In this document: piece by piece, positions 10,258 through 22,027 of the stretch
Numbering within the stretch: the first letter of the stretch is position 1
Layout of the letters: each line of letters begins with the position of its first letter
The notes under the pieces: generated by a model
The model's input: the letters and a program-made list of their open reading frames with translations, nothing else
What the model was told of the DNA's origin: nothing
The model's database searches: none
Made by a program: the position numbers and the translations under genes
NCBI GenBank assembly: GCA_030142905.1
Contig: JASJOG010000073.1
Coordinates: 186,001 to 250,000 of the forward strand
Reading direction: 5' to 3'
DNA: 64,000 bases
From: Heliopora coerulea
Lineage: Eukaryota; Cnidaria; Anthozoa; Scleralcyonacea; Helioporidae

Positions 10258-12830
10258 TAAAAGGTTTCGGTGACGAAGATGAAGAGAACTGCGAAACCGA
10301 CGACATAAACAAAGAAAACATGGACGAGTTGTGCATTTATATTGCTGACTAAAAATCGGAAAATACAACACATACAACAAAATACGACAAGCAAACTTTG
10401 TGCAAGTTTCGTCGAAGGAAGAACGTGAAGAGGGAAGTATAACATGTACTTTATTCACGATAAAACCTTCGTAAGAGAGAAAAACGGCATACAAACCTGC
10501 AACGCATACGTATTTTCAACTTGAAGTGGTAGGATACTAAAACATTAAAAATTTCCAAACTCATCTCAACAGAATTTGTTATTGATAACATCTATCTACC
10601 CACTTTGAAAGAAACTATGTGACGCTTTTATTTTATAAAATAGTTGCCATGGTAACCAAGCCATGCCCTTCATAAGCCATATTTTATCCTTTACGCCAAC
10701 AGCTATAGCTTCAATATTATATATCTTATGTGGTTCATGTTAATAGGATATGCTATATGAAGATAGTGGTACAGAATAAACCTAAAATTTACATATATAC
10801 ATGTTTAGTATAGAAAATATTCAACTTTTTCTGCAACCACCAGCACTTCGGCCACACTCAGTTTTTATTGACAGGTTTTATTTCCGCATCAATCAAACTA
10901 CTGTTTGTTTTTTTAGGTTTATTGTGTAGAAGCATTAATATGAAACAATACTTGTAAATTTGAATGCACCAGCTTAAATACTTCAAGTGGGAGAAGTGCT
11001 AAGCTGTGAACAGTTCCCTAAAAATTTAATAAGCAGAAAATGGAATTTTAAGATTAAGTAATGTTTTGACTTCAATGAAAGAACCTTTCTTTGTGTCTAT
11101 ACTAGCTAAAATGTTCCTGCAGCATATGTTTCCCTTTCTGCCTTCTCTTTTTTGTCTTTTTTCTACTTTTTCTTCTTTTTCAATATCTTCCTTCTCTTCT
11201 TTGAAGAGTCCTTCTCGTTCTACTCAGCTGCATAAATAGCCGGAGCAGACCCATCAAAGTTTGCATTGCTTTATATTGTTTCCGACAAACTCCAACAAAC
11301 ATTGGCTCCGACAAACTCCGGCAAACGGCCGCTTGTCAGTAGAAGCACAATGAAAGAGAGAAGCAAGGATATTGCTTTTCATTTCAGCAAGGTTTCCAGT
11401 GCTGCTTCTTATAGCAATGCCATAATAATTTTGAAAATGTTTCCGTGCTCGTGTCATGCATGAATGGAGCTGGTTTCTATTATTCAAAATTACACATCCA
11501 ACTATACTTTCAATTCGATACGGCATGTCAGCCAATTTCGGAACAGACCGATTGCTTTGCCTTTGTCCCTCCCTTTACCAATCTTGTAAACAAACGCACT
11601 GATTCGCTTATTGTGGAGGTGTGCACGATAGCATGGAGTGATCACGCATAACACGCCCTTGTGTACATGGATGGCATAGCCTTATCACGCTATAGACATG
11701 TTATGCCTCTATATCATCATGGGTAATTCTTTATATCTTCAACAGCACCCACATTCCCCCTTTCATATGATATATCTTATACTAACTCTAATTTGGGGTC
11801 GAAACCACGAAGCCAAACATATCCTAGGCGAGAGACTGTAGTACATATCTAAAAAATATGCCACTCTATATTTTCCACAAGTTTTTTTCACACACCTACT
11901 GCCCTAAACCTATTACGACTATTAATCGCGCCTCAGCCTCGAACGCCCACATTGGGAACAAATTCTTGACCAATAAAGGCACCTCTCCATTCTTTGAAAG
12001 GCTTCTGGTAGATCAGCCATCCTCAGACTTTACATGATGTCCCTTAGGCCAGCTGCGACTGTTGTGCAGGAGCCAAATTTCATGCTTGACAAACCAGCCA
12101 CAAATCCTGCGACTGACCGCCATAACCAACGTCTCTCGCAAAGAAAACAATCCAATGCCCGCCAAAATCACAGCCTACCGCTGGTCACCTCACGTTAATA
12201 CACAGTAAAATGGATTTAAATCTTACAATAAAGACGGAGGAGTGGTTGAGAATCATTGCGTCTAAAACCTATGTTGTACAAACAGTCCAGTGATAACAAT
12301 TTGACAATAATAATTCGTTGCATTGGCGGTTGCTAAGGGACAACTAAAAAGATGGGCAATTTCTTTTAAATATTTAATCCTTTTACGTTCTCGAAATCAA
12401 GAAAACAGCAACATGGAATGAAAAAGTAATGTTCAATAAAGTTAAATTTCGTAATTCCTAAAAATCGACTTTTTGAAATATTAAGAGTATCCTACCACCT
12501 TTAGCAATTAAGCAGTACCTCAGCATAAAGGGTTAAACGGTAAATTTGCACAAAGAAAATGGCTTTAACCTTTCTTGAGAAGTTTTAAAATCCTGATGAA
12601 AGCATTACTGGTCGAATACGGTAATGATAATCATCCACAAGCCACCCGACTAGTGAGAAAGACTGAAGCGGACAACTGTTTCGCCGAAGGATAGTTTGGT
12701 GAAAAAAAACAAGTAGATTTCCATCGAGTTACCTGGAGGCTGTTTGCCTTGCATATTTGTTTCGAGGCAGAAATGCATCCAGAAGTACATCCTGGTGGAC
12801 GAGGAGATAAGAAATAAATGTAGATTCACA
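10258..12830 (+). pseudogene. Crypton tyrosine-recombinase relic 2, split by an insertion
   Basis: The first part (10258-10523) reads GDEDEENCETDDINKENMDE and, with a frame change, AYKPATHTYF. The second part (12501-12830) reads YLSIKG, KENGFNLS, HPQATRLVRKTEADNCFAEG, then HRVTWRLFALHICFEAEMHP. This is the order of the Crypton/DUF3504 recombinase, including the conserved ALQRTxW-xxLALHFGFR-like region. Stops and shifts make it non-functional. The two parts are separated by the TIR element at 10524-12500, which the unit B copy lacks. Confidence 0.7.
10524..12500. mobile_element. 2-kb element with terminal inverted repeats, class unknown
   Basis: The ends AGTGGTAGGATACT and AGTATCCTACCACCT are inverted repeats. 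Unit B has an uninterrupted sequence at this site (CAACTTAAGCATTCAG near 54055), so this is an insertion after or between duplications. The interior has no recognisable transposase. It contains a block at 11770-11880 shared with 40825-40930 (ATATCCTAGGCGAGAGACT versus ATAGCCTAAGCGAGAGACT). The target duplication looks like a short TTA-type sequence but is not clean. Confidence 0.6.
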
Positions 12831-12887
12831 AAAAAAGAACGTGAGATATTAAACAATCAGTGTATGTATATAAGCAATCAACAGTCA

Positions 12888-12923
<36 letters not shown>
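12888..12923. repeat. TA microsatellite
   Basis: Perfect TA dinucleotides. The matching TA tract of unit B (54559-54580) is where a Penelope-like relic is inserted. Confidence 0.95.
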
Positions 12924-12926
<3 letters not shown>

Positions 12927-13053
12927 AAAAGACACGTGCTGAACGTGTTCCAAACGAACAAATTGAATTATTGATTGATTGTCTTCAAGATGTCACACAA
13001 GAAGGCCAAAGAACAGAGTTTGCACTTAAAATAACAATAGCACTTAAAATAAC

Positions 13054-13318
13054 GGGTGAACTTTCGTCAAGCTCTATCCTCGCAAAAACGATTTCTGAGC
13101 CCCAGACGGAGATCGAAACCGCAACCTTCTGATGACTGGTGAGATGCTCTAACCATCAAGTTATCAAAACTCACATGGTGAACTAAGGTGCAACTTCGAT
13201 ATATGTGCGAACTAAGAGGTCAGAGCGTCTCACCGGTCATCAGAAAGTTCAGGGTTCGATCCCCGTGTGGGGTTAAGAAATCATTTTACTGAGGACAGAG
13301 TTTGACGAACGTTCACCC
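13054..13318. mobile_element. Head-to-head tRNA-SINE palindrome
   Basis: A 265-bp near-palindrome. The ends GGGTGAACTTTCGTCAA and the inverse TTGACGAACGTTCACCC pair. Each arm contains a tRNA-like head (box B TTCGATC in both orientations), with the left arm on the minus strand and the right arm on the plus strand. Unit B has a longer version with an additional tRNA-like head at 55799-56265. Confidence 0.7.
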
Positions 13319-13534
13319 ATCATTTCAAGATATCCCCAGGCCCCCACATTTCTAAAATATCTATCTCACGAGCACTTAAGGAACTCGTTGACACAAATAA
13401 AGGATATACCACCATGTACCATACCCAAGACAGCCCGCCATTCAAACGCCACCTTTGAAACAAATAGGCTCTACACGGCTAACATTCGTCAATCGAGTTA
13501 AACAGTGAAAAAATTATTAAAGACAGCAAAGAAC

Positions 13535-13764
13535 CTTAATCCTAGTACTAATCCTAGCCTTAATACTAATCCTAACCCAAATACTAATCCTAACCCTAAT
13601 ACTAATCCTAACCCAAATACTAATCCTAACACTCATACTAATCCTAACCCTAATACTGATCCTAACCCTAATACTAATCGTAAGCCTAATACTAATCCTA
13701 ACCCTAATAGTAATTCTAACCCTAATTCTAATCCTAACTCCAATTCTAATCCTAAAAAACATTA
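13535..13764. repeat. Degenerate telomere-like tract
   Basis: Repeated CCTAACCCTAATACTAAT-type units, a degenerate relative of CCCTAA. Both strands are open by low complexity (Asn-Pro-rich and Arg-Ile-rich frames), which should not be read as protein. The unit B counterpart at 56476-56590 is about half as long. Confidence 0.9.
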
Positions 13765-15301
13765 AGTCAATGTATCAGGTGAAGCCATGTCATGCCAGTC
13801 TATCAGTACCGCCAAAAGGGAGGAGGTAATGGGATTAAATTGACCTCGGGCCCGAACAAAATAAGGGGCCTGGTTAGCCGGAAAGTACTATATTGAATTT
13901 ATTAAGTTTTTTATTACTGTAATAAAAACTATTGATCATGTGCCAGCAGTTTTTCCAAGTAAAATAAAACAAGTCCGTGTTCCAAACACAAAAAGATTAA
14001 TGACTTTATATTACATGACGGTTTACGCTTATCTGCCATGCGTGGTTTTGACATAAAGTAACACTTTAAACAAGAATGTTTGTTTTTATTTCTCACATTT
14101 CCTTGGTTAATTTTTGTCACACGACTTGCTTTAGTATAACACCTAGTCTAATTACCATTCCTTTTTTAGAACTCGTCTCACTCATTGACGAAGGACCATA
14201 GCTCGAAACGCTAGAATTCTTTATCATAAATTCGACAGTCTACCCACCTTTTAACTTTTTGGGTTGTTTTATACTGCCTACGCGCCATCCCATTTTTATA
14301 TCGCTGTCATTATAAACACGTGACCGACGCAGTATGCTTGTCAAGTGTCATATTACCTTGGAATGCAACAAAGCGTTCATCCAACCAACTATAATTCAAG
14401 TTTGCAGACTGAAGGATCGAGTACACGAGTACGACATTATACTCGTATCTTTTTTCCTTTCTTTTTTGCTGACAAAACGTAACATCTAAAAGTATACTTA
14501 GGTAATGAGTGTATATACTCAGATAGTCAGAGATGCGGTATGTTATGCATGTTACACATATAAAAGAGCAGTACCGATGCCCCGTTTATCGTTTTTGCAT
14601 ATGCTAACAGCGTGTTCCTTTAAGTATTATTTTTAATTGCTCGGCATCATTTTCCTAAACCTCTAACAACCAACTTCTTCTACTCAGCTTGAAGTAAAGT
14701 TTGAAACGTTCATAGGAATACGACCCCATTCCGTTTGTTTGTCCGTACATTCCAGGCTGTGAGCACATGTAACGTTCAGCCGTGCAAACCGCCGAACTTG
14801 TAGATTGCTCCGACTGACTTTACAAACAAGATTTCGAAAGGCATCCTGGTAGTTGTATTCAGCAGATGTCCTAAATATCCCACCCTGCAAAGTGAACTTG
14901 CAAAAATTCATTTCAAGTTGCCTTTCCCGTGTATGTCAATTAACCATAAAACAATCACAGTTATCCTGAATATGATTCGGCAGTTACGGAGTACTCACAT
15001 ATCAAATTATCTCCATTCTAAGGTCAAGAATTTATCTTACCTATTTGGTTTCACGTAAATGCATGTGTGGCTGAGTGGCTAATGCCCTCGGATGGTTCAT
15101 TGCGTTGGCATGTTTTCCACTAGCTCTCATGGTATAGACATTTCTGTTTCAAAGCAAATTCTCAAACTCATTAATAATTCATAAAGTAAAAACAAAAGAA
15201 ATACATAATTAATCAGTATTTAAAAAATTGAAGGAAGATTACAGCTGAATTTTTCCAACGTTCGGCTGGATTTTCGCCTAAAATACTGGTTCGTTTGAGA
15301 A
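13765..15301. other. Duplicated non-coding DNA, no gene seen
   Basis: Matches 56590-58005 in unit B. The string near 14185 (GACGAAGGACCATAGCTCGA) resembles the terminal sequence of Penelope-like elements, so an old PLE end may lie here. The part 15165-15301 is absent from unit B. Confidence 0.5.
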
Positions 15302-15450
15302 GTAATTTCAAACACTCGTTTAGTGTTCTTTACCCGATTTCTAGATACCTCGAAACTCGTTAAAAAAACTTTGCTTCGCCTCGCTTTTCAACTCATTTCT
15401 CGGTATCTAGAAATCGGAGGAAGAACACCAACTCGTTCTTGAAATATTAC
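15302..15450. mobile_element. Foldback MITE specific to unit A
   Basis: The ends GTAATTTCAAACACTCG and CGTTCTTGAAATATTAC are inverted, and TTTCTAGATACC at 15338 pairs with GGTATCTAGAAA at 15402. Unit B runs straight through this site near 58005. Confidence 0.65.
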
Positions 15451-15499
15451 ATCAAAAACGGATGGTTAGCAATATTCATAATAACCCTTATAAAAATTC

Positions 15500-15810
15500 C
15501 ACATGCAATTCCACATATGAAAATATTTCATTTGTGAATTGTTCCAATTCCATAATGTGTGAAATGAAAATTTCAAATGTGAAATTAATTTTTAGAGGTC
15601 AATGTTCCGTCTCATATCTGAAATTCATGTTTCGTAAGCGAAGATTTCACATGTGAAACTTTGAACGAGCTCATTTCACATGTGAGGTAGGGATTTCGTA
15701 TGTGAAAACGCTCCCATTTCATATGTGAGATGAGAATTTCATAAATGAAAATGTTCGAAGTCCATATGTTTTTCAGATGTGAAATTTCTATCAGGAACTT
15801 ATCGGTTGCT
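15500..15810. repeat. Array of TTTCACATGTGAAA-like palindromes
   Basis: Roughly a dozen degenerate copies of a 14-bp palindrome (variants with CATATG, CATAAATG and CACATGTG cores), spaced irregularly about 20-40 bp apart. Copies of the array lie at 58040-58350 and, shorter, at 27365-27480 inside gene 1. Confidence 0.75.
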
Positions 15811-16392
15811 TCCATGTGAAATTCAAAAGTAATTCTAGTTAAAACGAGTTTGTAAATGACTGTCTTCTGGTTTGTTGGTTTCCGCCTATTGTAGGTCATC
15901 AAACCCAGAATTTGTTCACTTGGACACTTAAGACGATTGGTCAGGTGGGAATCGTAATCTTGACAGGAATATAAATGCTTTTTATGGTTTGCGGGGATGA
16001 GATATTCACTGTGTATGCTTATGGAGATATTTAATAGAATCTGACGTTTCGTGGCTAACTTTGCAACTTATTCAGAGCATATTTACAAACTCGCAGTGAT
16101 TGGTAAACATATGTCTCAAACTTATTGGCAATTTATGAACAAAACACAAAAGAAATCATTACCGAGACGTAGATTGGATATCTGATCTTAATAGCTGGTT
16201 TTCCTTACGTCAGCTAATACTACTACCAGAATTCTTTGCGGTTTTTTCATTGTCATACAAACATTGAATTTCCAAAGCGAATGGAAAGACAACTGCTTTG
16301 ATTAATATGACAAAAAAAGATTTCGTAAGGCATTCTGGTAGTGGTATTCAGGTTTCAACGCAGCTTCCCGAAAATAATAAAGAATGAGTATA

Positions 16393-16772
16393 GCCTGATT
16401 TTCAGTAGCGACATAATCATAACGACATACGCAAGCGCAGTGGGTACTTCATAGTAGAAAAATCCCTTTGCGCTGGTGATTTGTTGGTCTGCTTGGCTTA
16501 ATCACGGTCACTTTACTCCAGTCTCTGGTATTTCATTGCGTGGGTCCGGGACTTATGACGAGTCGATTGCTGTGACTGGATCTCGTAGCATTTCCTTGGT
16601 TTGGGTAGATTGTTGGCTAAAACTGCATTCTCTGGCATTTGTTGGATGGCGTGACTGTTGTCGTTGCACAGTCTGACATTTGTTGCTGGAGGTGACCAGG
16701 TGTACATAAATGAAGTACTCACTGCGTTTGCTTATGTTATGTTTGTGCTTATGTCACTAGTGAAAACCAGGC
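16393..16772. mobile_element. MITE with about 58-bp terminal inverted repeats
   Basis: The left end (CCTGATTTTCAGTAGCGACA onward to GGGTACTTCA) pairs with the right end (TGAAGTACTCACTGCG onward to GTGAAAACCAGG). The unit B copy at 58945-59118 has the same ends but lacks about 220 bp of interior. Confidence 0.8.
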
Positions 16773-16868
16773 CTGAAAGACAGTTGGGTATTTGCATATA
16801 CGTCGTAGGTAGATAGTGTTTTTACGCAATCTGATTGGATTTGCAAAATCGCAGATCTTTGCTAGGCT

Positions 16869-17231
16869 TCATAGACGTGTGTAGAAGTTGTCCAGAGTTT
16901 CTCCTTCCTTTTGTAAAGACTGACGGAAGTTGTAAACTTCTTTTGTTATGTTGAGTTGTGGAGAAAAATAAGCGTTTAGGTTTTCGACGGCCTTCTTGTA
17001 ATCTTTTTCATCACCAACGTCTTCAAACGTGTCGAAAATCTCGTCGACTTGTGGACAGCCGTAATGCAGCAGCAGTGCTCTTTTCTGCTTGTCGTCGGCG
17101 ATTCCCATTCCAATGGTTAGTCGTTCGAATTGCCCTAACCACTTTTTCCATCTTCGGCCAGCGTCTCCATCGAGGTGAACATCGAAAGGTGGGACGTTTG
17201 GTCGGGAAATCACCATTTGTCTTGATTTCAC
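16869..17231 (-). pseudogene. Ty3/gypsy-type gag fragment
   Basis: A 120-codon minus-strand frame contains RRWKKWLGQFERL, then DDKQKRALLLHYGCPQVDEI, then LNAYFSPQ and EVYNFRQSLQKEGETLDNFY. This is the capsid-like core common in cnidarian gypsy-type gag proteins: W-x-F-E, a di-acid-K-Q-K-R-ALLLH segment, and Q-E-TLD-x-FxTRL. It stops within the domain, with no protease, RT or integrase nearby and no LTRs seen. It lies just outside the end of duplication unit A. Confidence 0.75.
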
Positions 17232-17469
17232 GGGAAAATCGCTTTGGAAATATCGTCAGAAATCTCTCCTAAAATCTTGTCATATCATTGAAAGTACTCG
17301 CTCTTTGGGTTCTTTGTGTCATCCAATCCTCGTTGCCAGATGTGGCATTTGAGCTCAGGCAAAGAAAAGTGTCAGACTCTATTGAACACGATACTTTACT
17401 TGAAATCTACAAAACAATAAAAACTAGTACAAAGGTAATTGTGTTATCGCAAAGGCTGACGGACACCAA

Positions 17470-17815
17470 AACACTACAAAAGGTTGCACAAAGTAATTAT
17501 TATTTCGAAGCAAACTTAAAATACTTAGGTTGTTGGCTAACTCGAATGTATTACTGCAAACGGATGTATGAAAAGCTTTGTCGCTTGCCTTGGAATTATA
17601 CTTCTACAGTTTTAATTCTAGAAATATATCTGGGTGAAGTGGCAGCAATCCATGTTCAAAAATATATAGAAGTGGCGTTATTGTGGGGGTCTTTAAAGTA
17701 ACGATTACATGTAAATGCGTTATTATTATATATACGTATAAGTTTGACGCTCCATGTATTATAAAGCGCTGTTCACGCATGAGATTATGAGCCGTACAAT
17801 TGACATGTTGGAGGG
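17470..17815. repeat. Copy of the 2955-3345 repeat
   Basis: Aligned with 2955-3345 as described there. A TTG-initiated 137-codon frame overlaps it (17288-17701) but is not accepted as a gene. Confidence 0.65.
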
Positions 17816-18179
17816 AGTGTTGACCTCACAAGAGAATTGAAGACAAACTGCAGCAAATGAAAAGCAGGAATCTTACTGCATAGACTGTTAGGGATTTATT
17901 GCATACAGTAGAATTAGAATTGCAACGTATAAAATCGTACCCGCTCTTACCATTTGTTGTTATGATTCGTCTATTGCTGCAATAATCTATTTGTCTAAAT
18001 AATATTAATTCGTCTATTAATGCAAATTGAGTTCAAGTAATGTTGGTAACAGTTATCTCACGGATATTTTTCTCGTTCTCATCCAAAAACTTTATATACT
18101 AACCATTGATGCATTCCTTCAGCGATAAAAATCATTGACCTCAGTTTAACTTGGGGAGTACCTCAATATTATGTAATTT

Positions 18180-18530
18180 AGTGTAACTGTGAAGGTTAAG
18201 CGTTAGTTTATAAATATATAATAGGCATTATAGTGAGTGTCGTAAATATCGATTACATATAAAAATGCATTAATATTACAGGTAGATACTCAGAGCCTCA
18301 GACGGGGATCGAATCCGGGTTCGAAATCATTTTTGGTTCGAAATCTGGGGCTCAGAAATCATTTTTTGAGTAACGAGCTTGAAGATCTTTCATCTACCTT
18401 AATATATCCAAGCTCTCACGTTTCTCAAAGATTATTATTGCACATACGTATTACTAGTTTGATGCTCCATGCATTATAAAGCGATGTTCACACATGAAAT
18501 TTGGTGCCGTGCCATAGACATGTTGGAGGA
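18180..18530. repeat. Second partial copy of the 2955-3345 repeat, interrupted
   Basis: Matches 3140-3345 (GTAACTGTGAAGGTTAAG and onward) but is interrupted at about 18283-18440 by a small SINE-derived palindrome containing GACGGGGATCGAATCCGG and TGGGGCTCAGAAATCATTTT. Confidence 0.6.
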
Positions 18531-19344
18531 TCTGCTAAACTGACTAGAAAACTGAAGACAAACTGCAGAGAATGTTAGTTAAAACGTTAGTTAAAGTCAA
18601 CATTACGCCGAATTCGCCTGATTCAGTTCGCAGTGATGTTTCTGTAACTACAATGAAATCAATAAAATTCGTACAAGACGAGTTGTTTCCTTTAAGGTTT
18701 CTAAACAAGATGCGAGTGGAGAGTCATACAACACCCAAAGTGACTATCGTGACACATGTGCATGCCTTCGTAGCTCATAAGAAAGATATCTATTGTATCG
18801 CGTGAGACTCCTTAAATACATAAGCTTTTAGACTAAAATACTTCGGATATACGGCTATTTCAGTCATCTATGGTACTTGGATAAATTGCACAACTATTAA
18901 GGTCTTGAAGCCAATAAAAGCCGATAATTTAAGGAAACAGACCAAGAAAGAAACTACGAAAACCAATAACTTGAAGACTTAAGATTTAAGTTAAAAAAAA
19001 AAAAAAAAAACGAAATAAGGTCAAAATATTACCGTTTACATTCGTCGTGTTTTTACTTAAATCTTAAGTCTGTAAAATGTTGATTTTTGGAGATTGTTTC
19101 TTGCCCTATTTGGGTCTTCTTGGCCACCTTTGGTGAAACAGGCTATGGTCTTTTCAAGCCGGTTGATTTCAAACTTGCATCATTTGAAAATTCTTGTAGG
19201 CCCAAAAACTATACCACCGAAAGCTCATTTCTCAAATTTATCGCAATGCAGAACCTCACACACGTTGGCATTTGTGGTGTTTAATGTTATTTTCCCCAAC
19301 ACAAATTTTCAAAATTTTCAAAATCAAAAAATTCCGAAATTTAG
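18531..19344. other. No gene seen
   Basis: Contains an 18-19-bp poly-A run near 18993 and a 77-codon unrecognised plus-strand open frame at 18572-18805. No repeats or domain signatures are identified. Confidence 0.4.
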
Positions 19345-19548
19345 GCTAAGTTTTTCGGAATAGGTTGCGTGTTTTATCGCGAAGGGAAATAGGATGACCT
19401 AAAAATTGACGTACATGTCAGCCTCCATGTTGGCGTCAAAATTCAGTTTGCATGTATTGTTCCAGGTTTTATAGTGTTCAATGGCCACGGCACGTATGAA
19501 TTGATTCCGTCGCCTCTGTTACTGGTCAGTCCACCTTCAGCACCAGGT
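19345..19548. repeat. Dispersed repeat shared with 60400-60560
   Basis: GTTGCGTGTTTTATCGCGAA and CATGTCAGCCTCCATGTT occur in the same order at 60418-60490. In gene 2 this repeat sits about 70 bp upstream of the lectin exon; here it is about 2.5 kb upstream of its paralogous lectin exon. Confidence 0.75.
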
Positions 19549-20005
19549 GATGTGGTGATGTGCAAAGTATTATACCAGAAACGTAAAGTTAAAATGGAGA
19601 TGTGAGAGGATTCTGATTTCTCTAAAGGACTATTCTTTATTATCAACTATTTGTTTTCAAATGATATGCATGTGAGAAATCTATCAAACACATTCTGTGT
19701 GCTTAAGGTGGCCTTTAGTGCTTTACTCACTGGAGCAGTTGAAACTGTTATGAGTTCATATCTCCGTAAGTCAAGCCACTCTCCAAATTCAATGTGACCA
19801 AGGATGAGTTGCCATTACATTTGCATGTAAAGGGAGAAATATTAGCACGTATAAAACTGAGTTCAGAAAAGGTCACTTTTAACGCTATTGATTATATTTT
19901 ACTGCATTGTGTATTACTTGAAAGTTTTGTCTACGGTTACATAACGGTTACATACGCAAGGAAGATAAAATATCAATAAAAATTTTACTTAAAATGACAA
20001 AGCTT
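19549..20005. repeat. Copy of the 2540-2990 repeat
   Basis: Aligned with 2540-2990. It ends in a TA-rich microsatellite (20010-20045). Confidence 0.75.
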
Positions 20006-20105
20006 GCACAATATATTTATATATATATATATATGTATATATGAATGTGATAATTCCAATTAACGTGGTAGTGTGCTTAATACCAGGACTAGTAGAGCGT
20101 AATAC

Positions 20106-20161
20106 AAATGTTAACTAAAAATGTCATTTACGTCGCGACGTAAATGACATTTTAAGTTAAC

Positions 20162-20165
<4 letters not shown>
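20106..20165. repeat. 60-bp near-perfect spacerless palindrome
   Basis: Two 30-bp arms meet at 20135/20136 (CGTCG|CGACG) with a single mismatched position. TA microsatellites flank the region at 20010-20045 and 20166-20208. This may be a cruciform-prone end product of an inverted duplication. Confidence 0.9.
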
Positions 20166-20210
<45 letters not shown>

Positions 20211-20212
20211 AT

Positions 20213-22027
20213 TGCAAAAAGTATGGCACAAAACATATCAACATATAAACATATCAAGACCGTTATATTTTCATTTTATTCTGACTTCAACGACCAGTGA
20301 AGATATGCTATGTGTTTTTTTGATACTTTGGTGGCCAGCTTAATGTATTAAGTTTGAATGAAGTATTTACAGTTCCAGATTAGTCTCTACAATCCTTTTG
20401 TGATATGTTTATGTTTCCCTTAATTTATGCAATTTGCTGTATATATATATATATATATCCATATCCATGTATAAATTCATGAACAGATATAGACAAGCAG
20501 ATAGTGCGTCAAACAGATCAATATCGGACTTAATACCTAACTATCTGGGAAGGAAAATGATGGTTCCTCAACTGCTTAAGAAGAGAAAACTTAGCTTGTT
20601 TTATCTAGAAAAATTGTTAAAGTGATAATTAATAGCTTTCTACAACCGGCATTTGACATCTCGGTTCACTCTTGAAATATTTACGTCTGAGAGGTACATG
20701 TAGTACTCTATGACGCAATGTTAATGACACAGCGCTGTGACCTACAGGGAAATGAAGGATATCTGGAAGATTGTTGGATAAGGATGTTAGAAGCTCTTTA
20801 TGTTCACGCATTCCGTGAACTTGCAATAATATAACTTGATGATAACAAAGATCTCGATATTGCTTCAGATGTATCCACAGACTCTCGACCGACGCAGAAT
20901 AGTAAAAACAAACAGCTCAAAATAAATTGATCTTACAACCATAAATCCTTGATGACAATGAGATATCGTCATCATGAGATTTGAACCAAATCTAGCGACG
21001 CTCTCAATTTAGCGACCTTAGTTTCATTGTTACCTTCGTCTGTTTGACACTGTCATCAGTCCACAACACGTTCGCTAGTACGATTCATTGACGTCCTGAA
21101 AGTCCTTGAACCAATCAACGTTCATTTAATGTCCCGCAACGTAAGCGTCCATACAGTAAGCCAACGGTTTCCCCTCACCTTCCCAGGTTCCTCTTAGCAG
21201 TAATTTTTACACTGAATATTCAATTACAATTCAAAGAAATAGTAAAATAAATTCTAAGAAAAGAACCAGAAGGGAGATCACTAAAGCTTTCCTTGAAATG
21301 AGCAGGGAAGACGCTTTATAAAATAGTTTGGGACAAGGAATGCATTCATTAGTGAGTAACATGACATTTGAGATTATTCTCAAGGAAAATACAATATTTC
21401 TCAAATAGCATATCAAACTAATTCAATTTTGCTGAGCTAAGAAGCTCTTCTGCCCGACTATTTAATATCTTCGTTTTTATTACCGTCCCTTATACAGCCA
21501 TCAGCTTACAGATGCCAGTGCTCTTGACATTCGACATTTTGAATTCAATTAATTATCTATTTAAACTGCTACAGAGGTTATAACAGCTATATATCGATTC
21601 ACATGTGAATAATTAATTAGTAGTAATAGTAATAAGTAACTAATAATTATTATATAATATTATATTATATTAATGATTCTTATGTCAACTAATAATAATA
21701 AATAAAAATTTATAAATAACTAATAAATATTTAAATTAGCAGATAAAAAAACTGGTATTACGAGGATGAACAATACCTAAAATTAATAAACTTTTCTAAT
21801 AAATTACACTATCAACAACAATTATGTAAAAAAGTAGTATTTACAAATATTCAAGTAAACTACGCTACGTGCACAGGCAACGAGTTCCAATCATTCGCTC
21901 CTGAATACCTAAAAGTAGTTCGTCCCATTTTTATGTTTACTTTTGGGAGATGTAATCTTGTTTTTTATTCACTTTTTCACTGAAATCTTATCTCATTTCT
22001 TTCCTTTGCTTTTCCACTTTCTTTCAG
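20213..22027. other. Intron 1 remainder of gene 1, no gene seen
   Basis: AT-rich DNA with a short TA tract near 20440-20458 and an extremely AT-rich region at 21590-21830. No exon was recognised. The last bases are a pyrimidine-rich acceptor, TTTCTTTCAG, for the lectin exon. Confidence 0.5.

Larger units (their letters stand above)
3770..16840. repeat. Segmental duplication, unit A
   Basis: This stretch is collinear with 41427-59185 (unit B). It shares, in order, the Tigger-like element, a signal exon, a Crypton relic, two tRNA-headed SINEs, an AATT array, a second Crypton relic, a TA microsatellite, a SINE palindrome, a telomere-like tract, an array of CACATGTG-type palindromes and a 58-bp-TIR MITE. 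Matching points include 7087 with 50072 and 16836 with 59180. Differences between the units are listed as separate features. Similarity ends near 16840/59185, just after AATCTGATTGG. Confidence 0.88.

Noticed and set aside
13505..13765. Asn-Pro repeat protein frame, and Arg-Ile frame on the other strand
   Set aside because: Low-complexity reading of the telomere-like tract, also open at 56362-56661.
17288..17701. 137-codon frame with a signal-like hydrophobic start
   Set aside because: It begins at TTG rather than ATG. Its second half is the same repeat found at 2955 and 18180, and no splice signals or domain support it.
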